Source: Ascarosepion bandense
Taxonomy: Eukaryota > Mollusca > Cephalopoda > Sepiida > Sepiidae
Direction of reading: 5' to 3'
NCBI GenBank assembly: GCA_037127315.1
Contig: JBBBDQ010000443.1
Coordinates: forward strand, 995,001-1,059,000
Length of the DNA stretch: 64,000 nucleotides
Part shown: one piece after another, positions 21,076-31,519 of the stretch
Position numbering within the stretch: the first letter of the stretch is position 1
How the letters are laid out: each line of letters begins with the position of its first letter
Translations under genes and position numbers: made by a program
Notes under the pieces: model-generated
The model's database searches: none
Told to the model about the DNA's origin: nothing
Seen by the model: only the letters and a program-made list of their open reading frames with translations

Positions 21076-21425
21076 ACTTACAGCATATCACGTTGAATAA
21101 ACCGGTTCTCGTTCAATCACCAAAGTTAAGCAATGTTGAGCCTGGTCAGTACTTAGATGGGTGACCGTTTGGGAATACCAGGTGCTGTAAGCGTTCAGTG
21201 ATGGATGTGCGTTGTGGTGCAGTGCATATCAGCTTGGAAAGAGAAATCGGTGAGCTGAGTTCAAATTCCAGTTGAGTACCCTGCATTCACTTAAGTACTG
21301 GTAACCTTGGGAAAGGTATTAATCCGTCACTTCTCTCCAGTAATGGGTTAAATAACAAGATGGGGCCCTGGAGGCAACCCATCTAGTGTTGATGTCACAA
21401 TAAAAACACCCTTGGTAGCCCTAGC
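21076..21425 (+). mobile_element. Composite 5S-rRNA / SINE-D element, best copy
   Basis: 21076-21192 is a nearly full-length 5S rRNA-like sequence (about 117 nt, the normal 5S size): 'atcacgttgaataaaccg', 'caccaaagttaagcaat' (box A), 'acttagatgggtgaccg' (intermediate element/box C region) and 'gggaataccaggtgctgt'. It is followed without a terminator T run by the SINE-D unit: ggatgtgcgttgtggtgcag, 'gagctgagttcaaattcc' (B-box-like), 'gggaaaggtattaatcc' and 'taatgggttaaataaca'. The head thus has type 1 pol III promoter parts and the body has type 2 parts. Substitutions relative to 5S consensus indicate a mobile pseudogene, not a gene. Confidence 0.9.
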
Positions 21426-22908
21426 AAAGCATTAAGTATTCAGCTATTTGACAAGATATGAATTTCACTACAAATTATGCCAGGGTTCCAAATGCACAGG
21501 GAATACTGGAGGGGTGTGGTGAGTTCTATCTCAGCCAATGGCCACAAGACAATGAAGCTGGTCACTGAGAAATTTTTATTATTTCAATTTTTTGCTTGTA
21601 TAAAATCTCTTCATCTGGCCCTGTGTTTTGATACCTTGTACTGAAAGATAAAATCATTAATCAATTGTCTATATCTGCCACATGGCTTCTTTTGCACTCT
21701 GCCTCTCCATGGGAAATTTCTTTAGGTTTTTGAGATTTTACTTTTTCTAAAAGAACAGAAAATCTTCATTTACTTAATCTGAATGTCTTTCCTTCTATCT
21801 TTTAACCCTTTAGCACCAAGTAGTGTTACAATTCATGTGGTACCTTTCCTTTTTTAATAACGGTTGGTGGATACCAATTTTATTGTGAAAACATTGATTA
21901 TTGTTGGGAAACGTATGAAATTATCTCTTCTTCCTTCCGCTATGGCTTAAATGCTTGTATCTGAAAAAATCCTTGTTATCACAAGAAACTGTGAAAAAAA
22001 TCTCAAAAATAAAATCTTCTTATAATCCAAAATGTTTCAGATTTAAATAACCCACAAAGGGATGATAACCCATAAAAAAAAATTCTCATTATCTGTTTCA
22101 GAAATTACAAGTGTCTCTTTCTGATTTTAAATACAAGTGTATTTTTGTTCTTAAAATTTCCTCATTGCTCACATGATCCATCCATGTCATTCACAGCATC
22201 CTTCTGTAGGATAAAATCTCTATTGTCTCCTCTTTTCCATCTGTAATGAGATGTTTCAGTATTCACTGCCCTATAGGAGTGTTGATATTACATAACAGTT
22301 CAGTACTCTTTTCTTTGTTTCTAGTGAAATTTTCTTGTTGCTTAAGTTTTTTTTTAGATTCAGGAAAGCATATATTAAGTTAATTTCATATTAAATTCAT
22401 TCTTAAAATGCAATGGGCAGGATATAGCTATATTGTTTATATGAGTAATGCTTTTTCTTTATTTGCTGTGATTCTTAATTTTCTTTATAGTCACAAGCAC
22501 ACACATTTTCTTAGAAAGAAAAATGAAAGATTATTGGAACTTTTGTAATGAAGCACTTAAATAAAAGCCCAAAGGCATGCTATCAAGAAATTGCTAATGC
22601 TTAACTAAATGTTAGAAATTGCTTCAGTAAATAACTCAAGTCATTTTTTTTTTATATTGAATGGAAATCAATCTTTAGTTTTCCTTGAAGTGAGAGGTGC
22701 GTGTGGTACGTGTCTGAAGAAATCAATTATTTTTCTCTTTTTGTTTTTTTTCATTACAGACTTTAGATTGTTGTATGTCCAGAAAATATATTTGGCAAGA
22801 GGTCAAATCTCAATGTGTATTTTCTCAAAAGTATAGACTGAAAATTAAGCGTTAATAGGAGAGATTAATATATTATGGTGTTTATCATGTCAGCTTCTGT
22901 TTCTCTCT
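21426..22908. other. No gene seen
   Basis: AT-rich. 22025-22085 contains a 'cccacaaagggatgataacc' segment with a weak counterpart at 53045-53070, perhaps composite-SINE trailing sequence. Confidence 0.4.
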
Positions 22909-22932
22909 TTGTGTGTGTGTGTGTGTGTGTGT
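22909..22932. repeat. (GT)n microsatellite
   Basis: GT dinucleotide tract. Confidence 0.95.
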
Positions 22933-22935
22933 ACA

Positions 22936-23110
22936 TGCAGGTCACTCTAAAAGTAATACCCGCTAATTTTATTATGTTAGATCATGCTGTCAGAGGTGGA
23001 TGTTGACAGCATAGCAGTAGAGGTTAAACTTGACTACCAGTGGTAATTGGGCAAAATGGAGTCTGACACAAAAATGTATACAAAGAATGCTCTGTGCATA
23101 CACGGAATTT
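22936..23110. mobile_element. Possible 5' end of a mariner-like transposon
   Basis: Contains gcaggtcactctaaaagtaa followed by 'aaaatggagtctgacac'. The first phrase has the look of a mariner-type terminal inverted repeat and the second that of a transposase start region, but no matching opposite terminus was found and no transposase domain follows. Weak call. Confidence 0.35.
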
Positions 23111-23339
23111 CTCTATGCAGAAAAAATCATTTGTGCCTATTGATGCTTGCTAAATGTTTGTGGAGAGCAAGCAATGGATATGAACAGAGGTGGTTGGTAT
23201 TGTGGGTATGTCAAGAATAATGTGTTTGCCAAGACATATTCCATGCAGTCCTGCATAGCTGTCAACTCTGTATCTTGAAAATAAACAAGAGGAATTACAC
23301 ACATCTTCTTCATCAGAGCTGTTTCAAGTGGAAAGCACA

Positions 23340-23840
23340 CTGCAAATACATGTGATTTCTCATCTTTAGCATTGCTACTCATTTCTGCTCAGGCTCATTT
23401 GTGTTTCTTCAACAACCACACAATCGACCTATGGTCTATATTTCAACTAAGATCTGAACAGACCTTACTTAAAGTTCAAGTATGTGTTCCTCCTGGGCAG
23501 TTTAGTTTTGAATTCAGAATTGTCCTTCTCCTATACTTGTTGCCAACCATGGTTAGAATGTCAAGTCTTCCCTGGTATTTAACCTATACCTAGGGGAGAA
23601 GAAATGGATTCAACTTACAAGCACACTACAAATTTGTGTGATTTTTCATCTTCAGCATGGCTACTCATTTCTGAGCATGTTCATCTGCTCAGGCCCGTTT
23701 GTGTTTCTTCAGCACCCACAGAACTGATATGTGTTTTATATTGCATCTATGCCGTGCTGACTTTAGAGTTCAAGTATGTGCCCCTCTAGGCAGTTTATAG
23801 TTTTGAATTCAGAATCGTCCTTCTCCAATCTTGGTTGCCA
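23340..23840. repeat. Two-unit tandem duplication, about 250-270 bp
   Basis: Units start near 23345 and 23625. Shared: 'gctactcatttctg', 'gtttgtgtttcttc', 'gttcaagtatgtg', 'ggcagttta', 'ttttgaattcagaat' and 'gttgccaacca'. A related scrap lies at 53415-53500. Two ORFs across it are not conserved between units. Confidence 0.8.
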
Positions 23841-24555
23841 ACCACTTTTTCACTGAAAAAAAAGAACATAGCATGATGAAGTAATATCGTTATAATGTTT
23901 GTTATTATTAAGAAGAAAGACCAAAGTATTTTTCATTATTAAATCTTTTAATCCTTTCTAGCATTTTAAACTCTTGATTAAAATTTTTTTTTCAGAGGTT
24001 GACATAATATTTATGATTAGTGTTTTAGAACCTTTTTTCCAGTGAAAAACATATTAATTTGGAAATTCTTGTAAAAAAATCATGTAATTATCAGATTTTG
24101 ATGAAACTTTTGGGATTATTTTCAAATACATTATTTTTGAAATTAAAAAAAAATCTTTGGTAAAAAAATTTTTTTTTTACATATGTTACCAGCCCATTTA
24201 CTGAATTTCATGAAATTTCAAGAAATTAAATTTTTATTCAAAAATTTTTTTATTAGTTAAAAGCAGGATTCCTTGTAGAATGTAAATCATTAATTTTTTT
24301 TTTCCTCAGATGTAAACTAAAACTTTCAAAGACAACTTTTAGTAAAGAGTTGTGTAATGAAAACACATTTATCTATTCAAAAATTCATCTCCCCACTTAC
24401 AAATTATTCTTGACCTAAGCAATGCTTTAAGTTTAGAGAACAATTTCAGACATTAACCATCTTATATTCAATTCTAGGATAAAATTATTTTATTAAAATT
24501 TTCTTTATACAGACAAACAGGATCATGAAATGAAAATCCGCAAAAACGATTCTTC
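23841..24555. other. AT-rich, no gene seen
   Basis: Many A/T runs, no repeat or ORF recognised. Confidence 0.5.
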
Positions 24556-24785
24556 CTTTTTTAAATAATTTCACCCCCAGCAAGGTAAAAAGGGCAGTAA
24601 AGGAACAGAAAGACAAGATGGTAATTGATGTTGCATTTAAATTTTAAAGATTGCAATTGGCAGGAAAGAAAGAAATTGGGAGGGAGTTCCACATGTGAAA
24701 AGTGTAAGAAAAAAACTATTATAATAAACAGATGGTTGCATCTCACTAGTTCAACAGTAAAATGGTAAAACTTAGTTATCAATGT
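24556..24785 (-). pseudogene. LINE-B fragment, 3' coding end
   Basis: Minus frame: HFTVELVRCNHLF, FSHVELPPNFFL, CQLQSLKFKCNINYHL (family form: HPFTVE, SRTSRLWNSLP, YNLQEFKCKVN). The 3' tail is 'aatttcacccccagcaagg' at 24568-24586. Confidence 0.8.
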
Positions 24786-25975
24786 GGTGCATTCTTAAAT
24801 TCATACATTCATTTACATGTTACAAATTACTACTCATTTCCCAGAAATCTGTTCTGAATCATAAAATGAAAAATGCAATAAAACTAAGACATTTAATTAA
24901 AAAAATTTTAATTGGTTTTTAGAAATAAGATTTATTAAGAACACTGTTGTCTAATAAAACATTTTTTGATGAATAATGAATTTTTGCAAGAATTGTTTTC
25001 ATTGTTTTTCTAATTTTAATTATAATAATTTAGAATATATAAATCTTGTAAAATTCTGTATTGCTTCATCCAATTAAGTGATATTGTTATTAATTTAAAA
25101 CTTTATTTACTAATAAAAAATGAAAAGCCTAATAAAAATCATTTTGCACCAAGAATTTTAAAATGGTTTCAAAAATTTTTATGCATATAGAATATTTTTG
25201 AAAGTTTGGTTGACCATATCCAACATTATCAGAGTGATGACGATAGTAAATTTAAAGTCAACCTTCTTAAAATTAGATAATGGCGAATATTTTTCAACAT
25301 TTTAATTTTTTGAGTACTAAAAAATTATATAAAAAAAAAAGGGGATCACCCATCATTTTTTTAAAATTGTTTCAACAGATAAATTCTCTGTAGAAAAACA
25401 ATCAGTATGCCACCACTGTCATCACCTTGGTCATTACATAAAATATGGTGATGTCGGTTAAAAAAAACAGTTCCTGTTTTGTTTTAAAATATATTTGTTT
25501 TATTTTAAACTTTAAGTGAATCTGATTTTTTTTAAAAATCAGATTAACTGTACTTTAAATCAGCTAATATTCCTCAGTTTCAGAAAAGGATCTTTTATTT
25601 TTGCAAGATTTTTAATGAAGAGAATTACATTGCGATAAAAGATGACCAAAAAAGGGCACTAATCAGTTATTTTAGAGAAACAAGTATTTTGTTTACTGGA
25701 AATACTAAATTTATTCTTTTAACTTTCAATTAAAACTAAAATGAAAGCTTCTAGGAAGAATTTGATTTATAAAAATTAATTTAAAACCTGAAGTATTGAA
25801 AATCCATGTAAGTACCTATATAAAACCTACACAAAGAGGAGTATCACATGGTCTGATGGTTGCTTAAATTGCCAGTGACTATACAGTGTTGATTTTTATG
25901 TCTAAATTGTTCTACATCTCTTTCTCCTTGACATGGAGAAACCTTCTCTCTCAAACATTGCAAACCTAAATATTA

Positions 25976-25978
<3 letters not shown>
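24786..25978. other. AT-rich, no gene seen
   Basis: No ORF, fold or recognised repeat. Confidence 0.5.

Positions 25979-26020
<42 letters not shown>
25979..26020. repeat. (TA)n microsatellite
   Basis: Long AT tract forming the 3' side of the adjacent minus-strand SINE-E. Confidence 0.95.
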
Positions 26021-26023
<3 letters not shown>

Positions 26024-26250
26024 ATCCGCAGACAGATCTGTTTTGCTGTATCACAGCTCATCAGTCAGTATAGTTAGACAGCTGATTGCCTTTTACCCAG
26101 GATTGAAACTCGACCGAATTGCCGTCAGTCGGTGATTCTACCTTTGAGCTATGGGCTCTCGGTAGAAGGAGGCAGACTTTTTAGCGTGTATATTATCATG
26201 ATATACACCCAATAGCTGAGAGTGTTCTGATTCATTGCTGAATGAACTAT
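26018..26250 (-). mobile_element. SINE-E (tRNA-derived) copy
   Basis: Minus-strand copy. Sense tRNA-like part: gagcccatagctcaaaggta ... 'ggtcgagtttcaatcctggg'. The leader contains gtgtatatcatgataatata, part of a near-perfect palindrome. Tail (TA)n at 25979-26020. Confidence 0.85.
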
Positions 26251-26747
26251 GCGTAAATGCCAGAGTAGCTACTGTTTTTCAAAGTCTATGATTCTTCCAG
26301 AGTGCTCAATCAGGGTGTGAGAGCGTAAACAGTATATATATATGTGTGTGTGTGTGGACTTTAACAAACAGAACGTCATGATGAAGACCTCAGATATCTT
26401 TTGGCCAACACTTATTCATAGGTAACTGTTGGCAGTTATTAATAGTAATGAATCGGACACAGAAATACAATAATCACTAATGAAGGGAAAGTTGGAACCC
26501 GTTTAAAATTAAATTTAATCAAATATAATTAAAATGTAAGGGGGGTGTAAACACAATCTCCACAAGAGTTAATAAAATTGAAAAAAGAAAACTCGCAGTC
26601 CCTCCAATAGTCTTAAAGAACGGATAGAATGTTCTTTCTGTCCACACAAGTTGGGTCTATCGATCTTCAAGTAGATTGCTTCCAGCATACGTAAATGGTA
26701 AATGGTGCGAGCACTATTAAGGAGAGAAAATCAAGTGTCCTTGAACA
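26251..26747. other. No gene seen; short TA/GT tract
   Basis: A TA-to-TG mixed dinucleotide tract at 26333-26355; otherwise unassigned. Confidence 0.4.
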
Positions 26748-26793
26748 TTGAGGCACAATCCTGACTATCCAAATAGTCAGGATTATGCCTCAA
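26748..26793. repeat. 18-bp-arm hairpin
   Basis: 'gaggcacaatcctgacta' pairs with 'tagtcaggattatgcctc' across a 6-10 nt loop, with one mismatch. Possibly the end of a PLE terminal repeat. Confidence 0.75.
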
Positions 26794-27004
26794 AGCACTT
26801 GGAAATTTAAAAATCATGGAACATTTTTACATTCTTTATCTCCAGCAAAAAGGAAACATGTAAGAATAGTGGAAAAATGAAATCAAAAATTAATAAAATC
26901 TCTCCTGTCGGTTGTTTTTAATAAAACATTTTTAAATGAAAGATTGCTGCCCAAACATACAGTAATATATGTATATATATATATATATGAACTAAATCTA
27001 AAAG

Positions 27005-27053
27005 TGAGCCAACAGTCGACCGGTTTCACTCGCCTGATCGTCAGGACTGGGCT
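27005..27053 (-). ncRNA. Hammerhead-ribozyme-like motif at PLE 3' end
   Basis: Minus strand, in order: AGCC-CAGTC (stem I 5' strand, 27053-27045), CTGACGA (conserved core, 27044-27038), ten nucleotides where stem II should be, GAAA (27027-27024), CC-GG-T-C, then GACTG-TT-GGCT closing stem I. Stem I has nine pairs with a 2-nt bulge. Stem III would be ACC/GGT with no loop, as in the minimal dimer-acting hammerheads reported from Penelope-like elements. Stem II pairs poorly, so activity is doubtful. Position just past the PLE coding end fits a terminal repeat. Confidence 0.5.
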
Positions 27054-27162
27054 AACAAATTAGACAAAAATCGCAAATTAAATAGCACTGATCAGAAGAT
27101 ACCAAACCAAAAACAAAGGGTAAAACAATCTTTATGGAAAGCAACAACAAAAAAAAAAAAAT

Positions 27163-27570
27163 TTAAAGTAAGTGATTTTTTAAATGAATGCACTTATTTA
27201 GAATTTCTGTTTTGGAATTAAGTTCAAATAAAGCTACTGCTAATTTTTCTTCATCACAAAGTTGGCAAAACTTACTACCCACTTTATATTTAGGGCATTT
27301 TTTTATTATTTCCCATTTGAGAATGGGGTCTTTATTAGTAGTATTTTTTAGATATGTAGCTAAGGCAGTGTTGTGGCTATATTTTATGTGTTTAAATGAA
27401 CTGTTATGGTTGTAAAATCTTCTGTTAAATATGTCATGAGTCGCTCCAATGTAGGACTTAGGATTGATATCGTTTTCATCTTTATAAACCCTAACACCGT
27501 ACACGACACTAGATTGTTGGCAATTACCATTAATGGGACATTCATTCTTTCTTCTACAATTACATTTAGG
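27163..27570 (-). pseudogene. PLE GIY-YIG endonuclease domain with Cys-rich linker
   Basis: The frame is open upstream of 27504 and carries [15 protein letters not shown], a Cys-rich zinc-finger-like linker typical of PLEs. Then VVYGVRVY (GIY equivalent), SYIGAT (YIG), NRRFYNH (catalytic Arg region), NTALATYLK, WEIIKKC, and CQLCDEEKLAVAL, whose Glu matches the metal-binding Glu of the family. Ends with a stop near 27163. This domain itself reads without interruption although the upstream RT is broken. Confidence 0.85.
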
Positions 27571-27854
27571 TTTGGAACTACGTGTCTCATGTTTTTTAAC
27601 TTACTCTTAATACCACTAATAATTTTACCTACATTAGGTAAACAAGAATAACTTAACTTGATAGTATTTCTATTGAAAATTTTATGCAGACAATTATCAC
27701 TACCGAAATGCCTGTCAATTAATTTAAAAAATATAGTTCCAATTTTAGTTTTAACTTCCTTATTGAAAGGGGGGTTAAACCAGATTATTTTCCTGGCTCT
27801 ATTTTTAGTATTACGGTTGTTAGATGAAGTAAATTGTAATATCTTTATATCCAC
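27384..27854 (-). pseudogene. PLE RT-to-nuclease connector
   Basis: Contains [33 protein letters not shown] and VKLSYSC-like text ([11 protein letters not shown]). The family block 'WFNPPF..VKT..GKKFL.LI..HFP..HKLHKIFN' is a hallmark of this group of Penelope-like elements and joins RT to the zinc finger. Confidence 0.8.
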
Positions 27855-28710
27855 TTTTCAATAAAGCAGATTGATAAATTTTCTTGTGTTTATCAAATAT
27901 ATTGATATTGGACGAGTTATAAGACAGCCTATATCCTATATTTTTGGGGATGGCTTTTAAGATATGTTGGGGATGGTTAGAATCTTTGTTAACGTAAATT
28001 GGAATATGATTGGTTTTAGTGTATGGTGCAATGTATCCAGTATTTAAATCTAATGTAATATCCAAGTAATTAACTATTTTCAAGTTACAATCTTTCAATA
28101 TTAAATCCATTAGTTTTAAAAAAATTATGTAATTTTTTCTGCAATTTATCACAAATTTGGGGGGTACTATGGTCGACTATGATCAGACCATCATCACGGT
28201 ATAGTCCGTGATTATGGAAATCAATGAGGTTATTAAGTTTATACAGGAGGAGGCAACCCACCAATTCCGCCACCTCCGCACCATCATGTACCCCCATAGG
28301 ATTATCAAATCCCTCGGCATCAGTTTTTTTTAAATCCATAAGTTATCATGGTATAAGAGTGTCTTACGGCAGTGTTTAATTATGTCTATTTCATTATCAG
28401 AGATTTCATTAAATTCTTTGGCTAACTTAATATCTTCTAGCGAAGTATTGGATGTAATGGACGGGTAAAAGTGTTTAATGTCATACTTAATGAAAGCTGA
28501 TCTGTCAAATTTATGAAACTTATTAAACCACTTTATGCAGTCTAAGGTAGATTGCCACTGATTAATATTTAAGAATAAATGTAAATTAACACATAATCTT
28601 TGTAAAATTATTTTACTTATTCTACCTAATTCAGTTTTTGTTGGGTTTAGAAATCGGGATTAAGGGGGAACGAATTTTTATGGTCTTTGACAAAATCATA
28701 TGTTGCAAAT
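27820..28710 (-). pseudogene. PLE reverse transcriptase domain (frameshifted)
   Basis: Visible motifs in N-to-C order: FVKDHKNSFP (family form TLKDHKxNF), ELGRISKIILQRL, QSTLDCIKWFNK, then motif A with FIKYDIKHFYPSI (first catalytic Asp present). Next come LLYHDN, the GVHDGAEVAELVG block (motif B region), GLYRDDGL (motif C, both Asp present) and a KLNIVNYLDITLDL-like block near 28070 (motif D/E region). At least three frame changes and an in-frame stop near 28318 break it. PLE RTs normally lie upstream of the GIY-YIG nuclease, as here. Confidence 0.85.
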
Positions 28711-28925
28711 TGCCTGAAGACACCACATGGTAGAAACTTAGGTTGTATAATAACTCGTTTACAAATGAAGAAATATATATATATATTGTCTTTAACCCAT
28801 TAACTGCCTGCTTAGAAATAGTGACAGTCAAAACCCTAGAAAAAGACAAATTAAATATATCTTTATACAAAAAAAAACATTGCAGATAGATTAAAAATAT
28901 GCTAGAGTGGATCAAGATATCCATA

Positions 28926-29084
28926 TCCTGACCTACTACAGTTATTAGGCATTATTTGATTAAAAATTCTCATTGTATGTTTAATTTGTATAATTAATAT
29001 ACATCACTGAATTAACTAAACATGGAAAGAGATATGTTGGAAAGTATTTGTTTATGAAAATATAAAATAAATGATATTTTTCAT
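28926..29084. other. No gene seen
   Basis: AT-rich spacer between the PLE and the minisatellite. Confidence 0.4.
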
Positions 29085-29580
29085 TGTTAGGCTACAGACT
29101 TATTGATGTAACTACATATGTGTTTAATGAAGAGGCATTGAGTTAAGGGAGTTGACAATGAAAGATATTGTTAAAAAATAAGTATCTGAATTGTGTAAAA
29201 TACTTTTTCCAATAGGTTACAGATTTATTGATATTCCTACATATGTGATTAATAGAGAAGAATTAGATTATGTTGACAAATATTTGTTTGGTAAAATACT
29301 GTGTTCATTGTTAGGCTACAGACTTATTGATGTACTCTCATATGTGATTAATAGAGAAGAATTAGATTATGTTGACAAATATTTGTTTGGTAAAATACTG
29401 TGTTCATTGTTAGGCTACAGACTTATTGATGTACTCTCATATGTGATTAATAGAGAAGCACTGGGTTAAGGGTATTAACAAGGAAGGTGATTATGTTGAC
29501 AAATATTTTTTGTGTAAAATTAATACTTATTTTTATCATTAGGCTTATTGATGTACCTACGTATGTGATTAATAGAGAAG
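29085..29580 (+). repeat. 99-bp minisatellite, about five units (33 codons each)
   Basis: Units begin with 'ttaggctacagacttattga' at 29311 and 29410 (exactly 99 bp apart), with variants near 29089, 29213 and 29541. Because 99 is divisible by three, an open frame runs through the middle units (29191-29469) reading YVINREELDYVDKYLFGKIL. I regard the frame as a by-product of the period. The array passes directly into LINE-A 3' sequence. Confidence 0.9.
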
Positions 29581-29892
29581 GATTATGAGGATATGTAAGA
29601 TAGATAAGTTGATCCTAGATTTGAAGACATTAAAATAATAATAATAATAATAATAATAATTGGAAAGTTTGTTAAAAAAAATAGCTATTCTTGGGAAGAA
29701 GCTGGCTAAGTGGAGCTTTTTTCTTACCAATTGAATGAAGACAATTCAACACTGTATATGGCATAGGATGTCTTAGCTGTAGAGGTCTGTCCTAGTGAAA
29801 CCAAGGAATGTGCCATGTCTGAACATTTGCAATGGAAATAGCAATAGAAAAGTGATAGGTTTACAATAGTTCACTACTGGGAAAGAGGCTGT
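29581..29892 (-). mobile_element. LINE-A 3' part, left of SINE-D insertion
   Basis: 'gattatgaggatatgtaaga', an (AAT)n patch at 29637-29660, 'ggagcttttttcttacc' and 'gaggtctgtcctagtg' match LINE-A. Interrupted at 29892 by SINE-D and continued at 30202. Confidence 0.75.
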
Positions 29893-30201
29893 CAGTCAGT
29901 CAGTTAAGTGCCATACGTGATACACGCTTGGGCGATCATGTCTTGAAAGAGACATGACTGACTGGACAGAAGATTATCCCGCAGTAGGTTGCCATTGCTT
30001 TCTGTGGTAGACTGGTTGCCGTCCAAGGCTATAGAACCCAATCTGTCCTGTTATTTAACCCATAACTGGAAGGAAGAGACGGGTTAATACCTTTCCCAAG
30101 GGTATTTGCACATAAGTGAATGCAATGAATTCAACTGGAATTTGAACTCGGCTCCCCGATTTCTCATTCCGAGCTGATATCCACTGGACCACAATGCACA
30201 T
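29893..30201 (-). mobile_element. SINE-D copy with 9-bp target-site duplication
   Basis: agaggctgt occurs at 29884-29892 and again at 30202-30210, immediately flanking the element: a target-site duplication. In sense, the tRNA-like head is 'gtggtccagtggatatcag' and 'gagttcaaattccag'. The body has 'cataactgg' in plus, and the tail 'catgtcttgaaagagacatg' is a small hairpin. Near full length, without a 5S head. Confidence 0.95.
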
Positions 30202-30500
30202 AGAGGCTGTAGGCTTGTAAATGATTTACAAACTTATATCAATGCTTTTGAATTTTGGTAAGGATTACTTGCTCCATCTCAAATAGAGCATCAGTGGTTT
30301 ATTTTTATTTTTTATTTTTTTTTTTGGTCTGATCTAGCTTTGGTAAATAATTTATCGCCTACAAATCTACGTCAACACTTTTGAACTCCGTCAAGGCTGG
30401 AGAGTAAGGATTTCCTACTCCAGTTCAAGTAGAGCAGCAATGATCTATTTTTTGGTCTGATTTATCTTTTGTAAAGATAGAGTATGGCAGGATCATTAGG
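30202..30500 (-). mobile_element. LINE-A continuation with internal duplication
   Basis: Resumes with aggcttgtaaatgattt (LINE-A). 30211-30340 and 30341-30480 look like two copies of the same segment: each has 'ttttgaa..t.g.caagg' and 'ggtctgat..a.ctttgg' or 'gtaaag'. The unit matches the tandem unit at 1020-1310. Confidence 0.7.
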
Positions 30501-31106
30501 AGACATCCCTGTTATTTGTCTTTTTTTCTTCAACAGTCTAATTGATGTCTATCAACCTGGACCATTTGAAAGCTTTAATAAAGAAATGTAAATTATATAT
30601 AAATGTAAATGTAATTATAAATGTAAATGTAATTATATATAAATTTATATATTTATATTTATATCCCCCTCCCCTACAAAAAAAAAAATTAGAAAAACAA
30701 ATTGTCATTTTTGGATTTTTTGTAATGAATATTTTCAATATGAAATTAGATAAAAAAATTTATTTTTGTTAAATCTTTAGAATAAGCAAATTAAGTTGCC
30801 ATGAGAGAAACTTTGGCAGTTCTTAAATGTAAGATCTGAAAAAGTTCAATCCCCAAGATGGTGTAAGTGAAGATGAAACTCACAGTTAAAATAGTAAAAT
30901 CAGAGTGGGTTGTTTTTTGAGGAGTGGGTTAGCGGAGGAGGAAGATTTGGTGCCAAGAAAAGTATAATTGTCTTGATTTCAGAACTGTATACTAACCAGA
31001 ATAAAAGTACCAGTTATGGTAATTATGTCTGGCAGGCATATTTCAAGAGAATTGTTGCTGCGAAAACTGATCATGATGCCAAGTTTATAATTAGTTCATC
31101 TGTGTG

Positions 31107-31108
<2 letters not shown>
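30501..31108. other. No gene seen
   Basis: 'aaatgtaaatgtaattat' direct repeats near 30590-30650 form a small AT-rich patch; otherwise unassigned. Confidence 0.4.

Positions 31109-31180
<72 letters not shown>
31109..31180. repeat. (CA)n-(TA)n compound microsatellite
   Basis: CA tract 31109-31148 continuing into TA tract to 31180. Confidence 0.95.
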
Positions 31181-31182
<2 letters not shown>

Positions 31183-31519
31183 AATGAATGACAGTTTTAA
31201 AAAAATTCTCTATTAAATGTTTTGTCCTCTAGCAGAAATTCTCAACATGGGACCTGGAAATGCAGGTTGAAAAAGACTTATGCTTGAAGCTGAACCAAGA
31301 CTTGGAAGTTCAACTTGACAAGCTGATAGACACTTGAAACAATGTAGTCATTTGTCAGGATTTATATTTTCTACCACATTTTGCTTTTGTAAGTAAAATG
31401 TATTTCCTGTTACATGGAATTTCTGTTTGTGATTACGTGAGCCTGGAATTTTTTGATATCAAAAATTGGGACCACAGAAGAAAAAGGTTGGAAAACTCTG
31501 CAGTCTAGAAAGACTTCAT
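31181..31519. other. No gene seen
   Basis: Unassigned. Confidence 0.4.

Larger units (their letters stand above)
26985..28925 (-). mobile_element. Penelope-like retroelement, 5'-truncated
   Basis: Minus-strand relic about 1.9 kb long. It has reverse transcriptase from about 28710 to 27900, a Cys-rich linker near 27520-27565, a GIY-YIG nuclease (27163-27510), a short 3' UTR and a hammerhead-like terminus. The N-terminal part beyond about 28925 is missing. Several stops and frameshifts (for example near 28320, 28140 and 27840) inactivate it. A (TA)n lies at its 3' side (26975-26990). Confidence 0.85.

Noticed and set aside
21076..21192. Functional 5S rRNA gene
   Set aside because: Carries many substitutions, lacks a T-run terminator right after the 3' end, and is fused to a SINE body as in two other copies.
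29191..29469. Repeat protein gene
   Set aside because: Open frame explained by a period divisible by three; outer units do not stay in frame.
29085..29580. CRISPR array
   Set aside because: Units are contiguous direct repeats without unique spacers, in an animal genome context.
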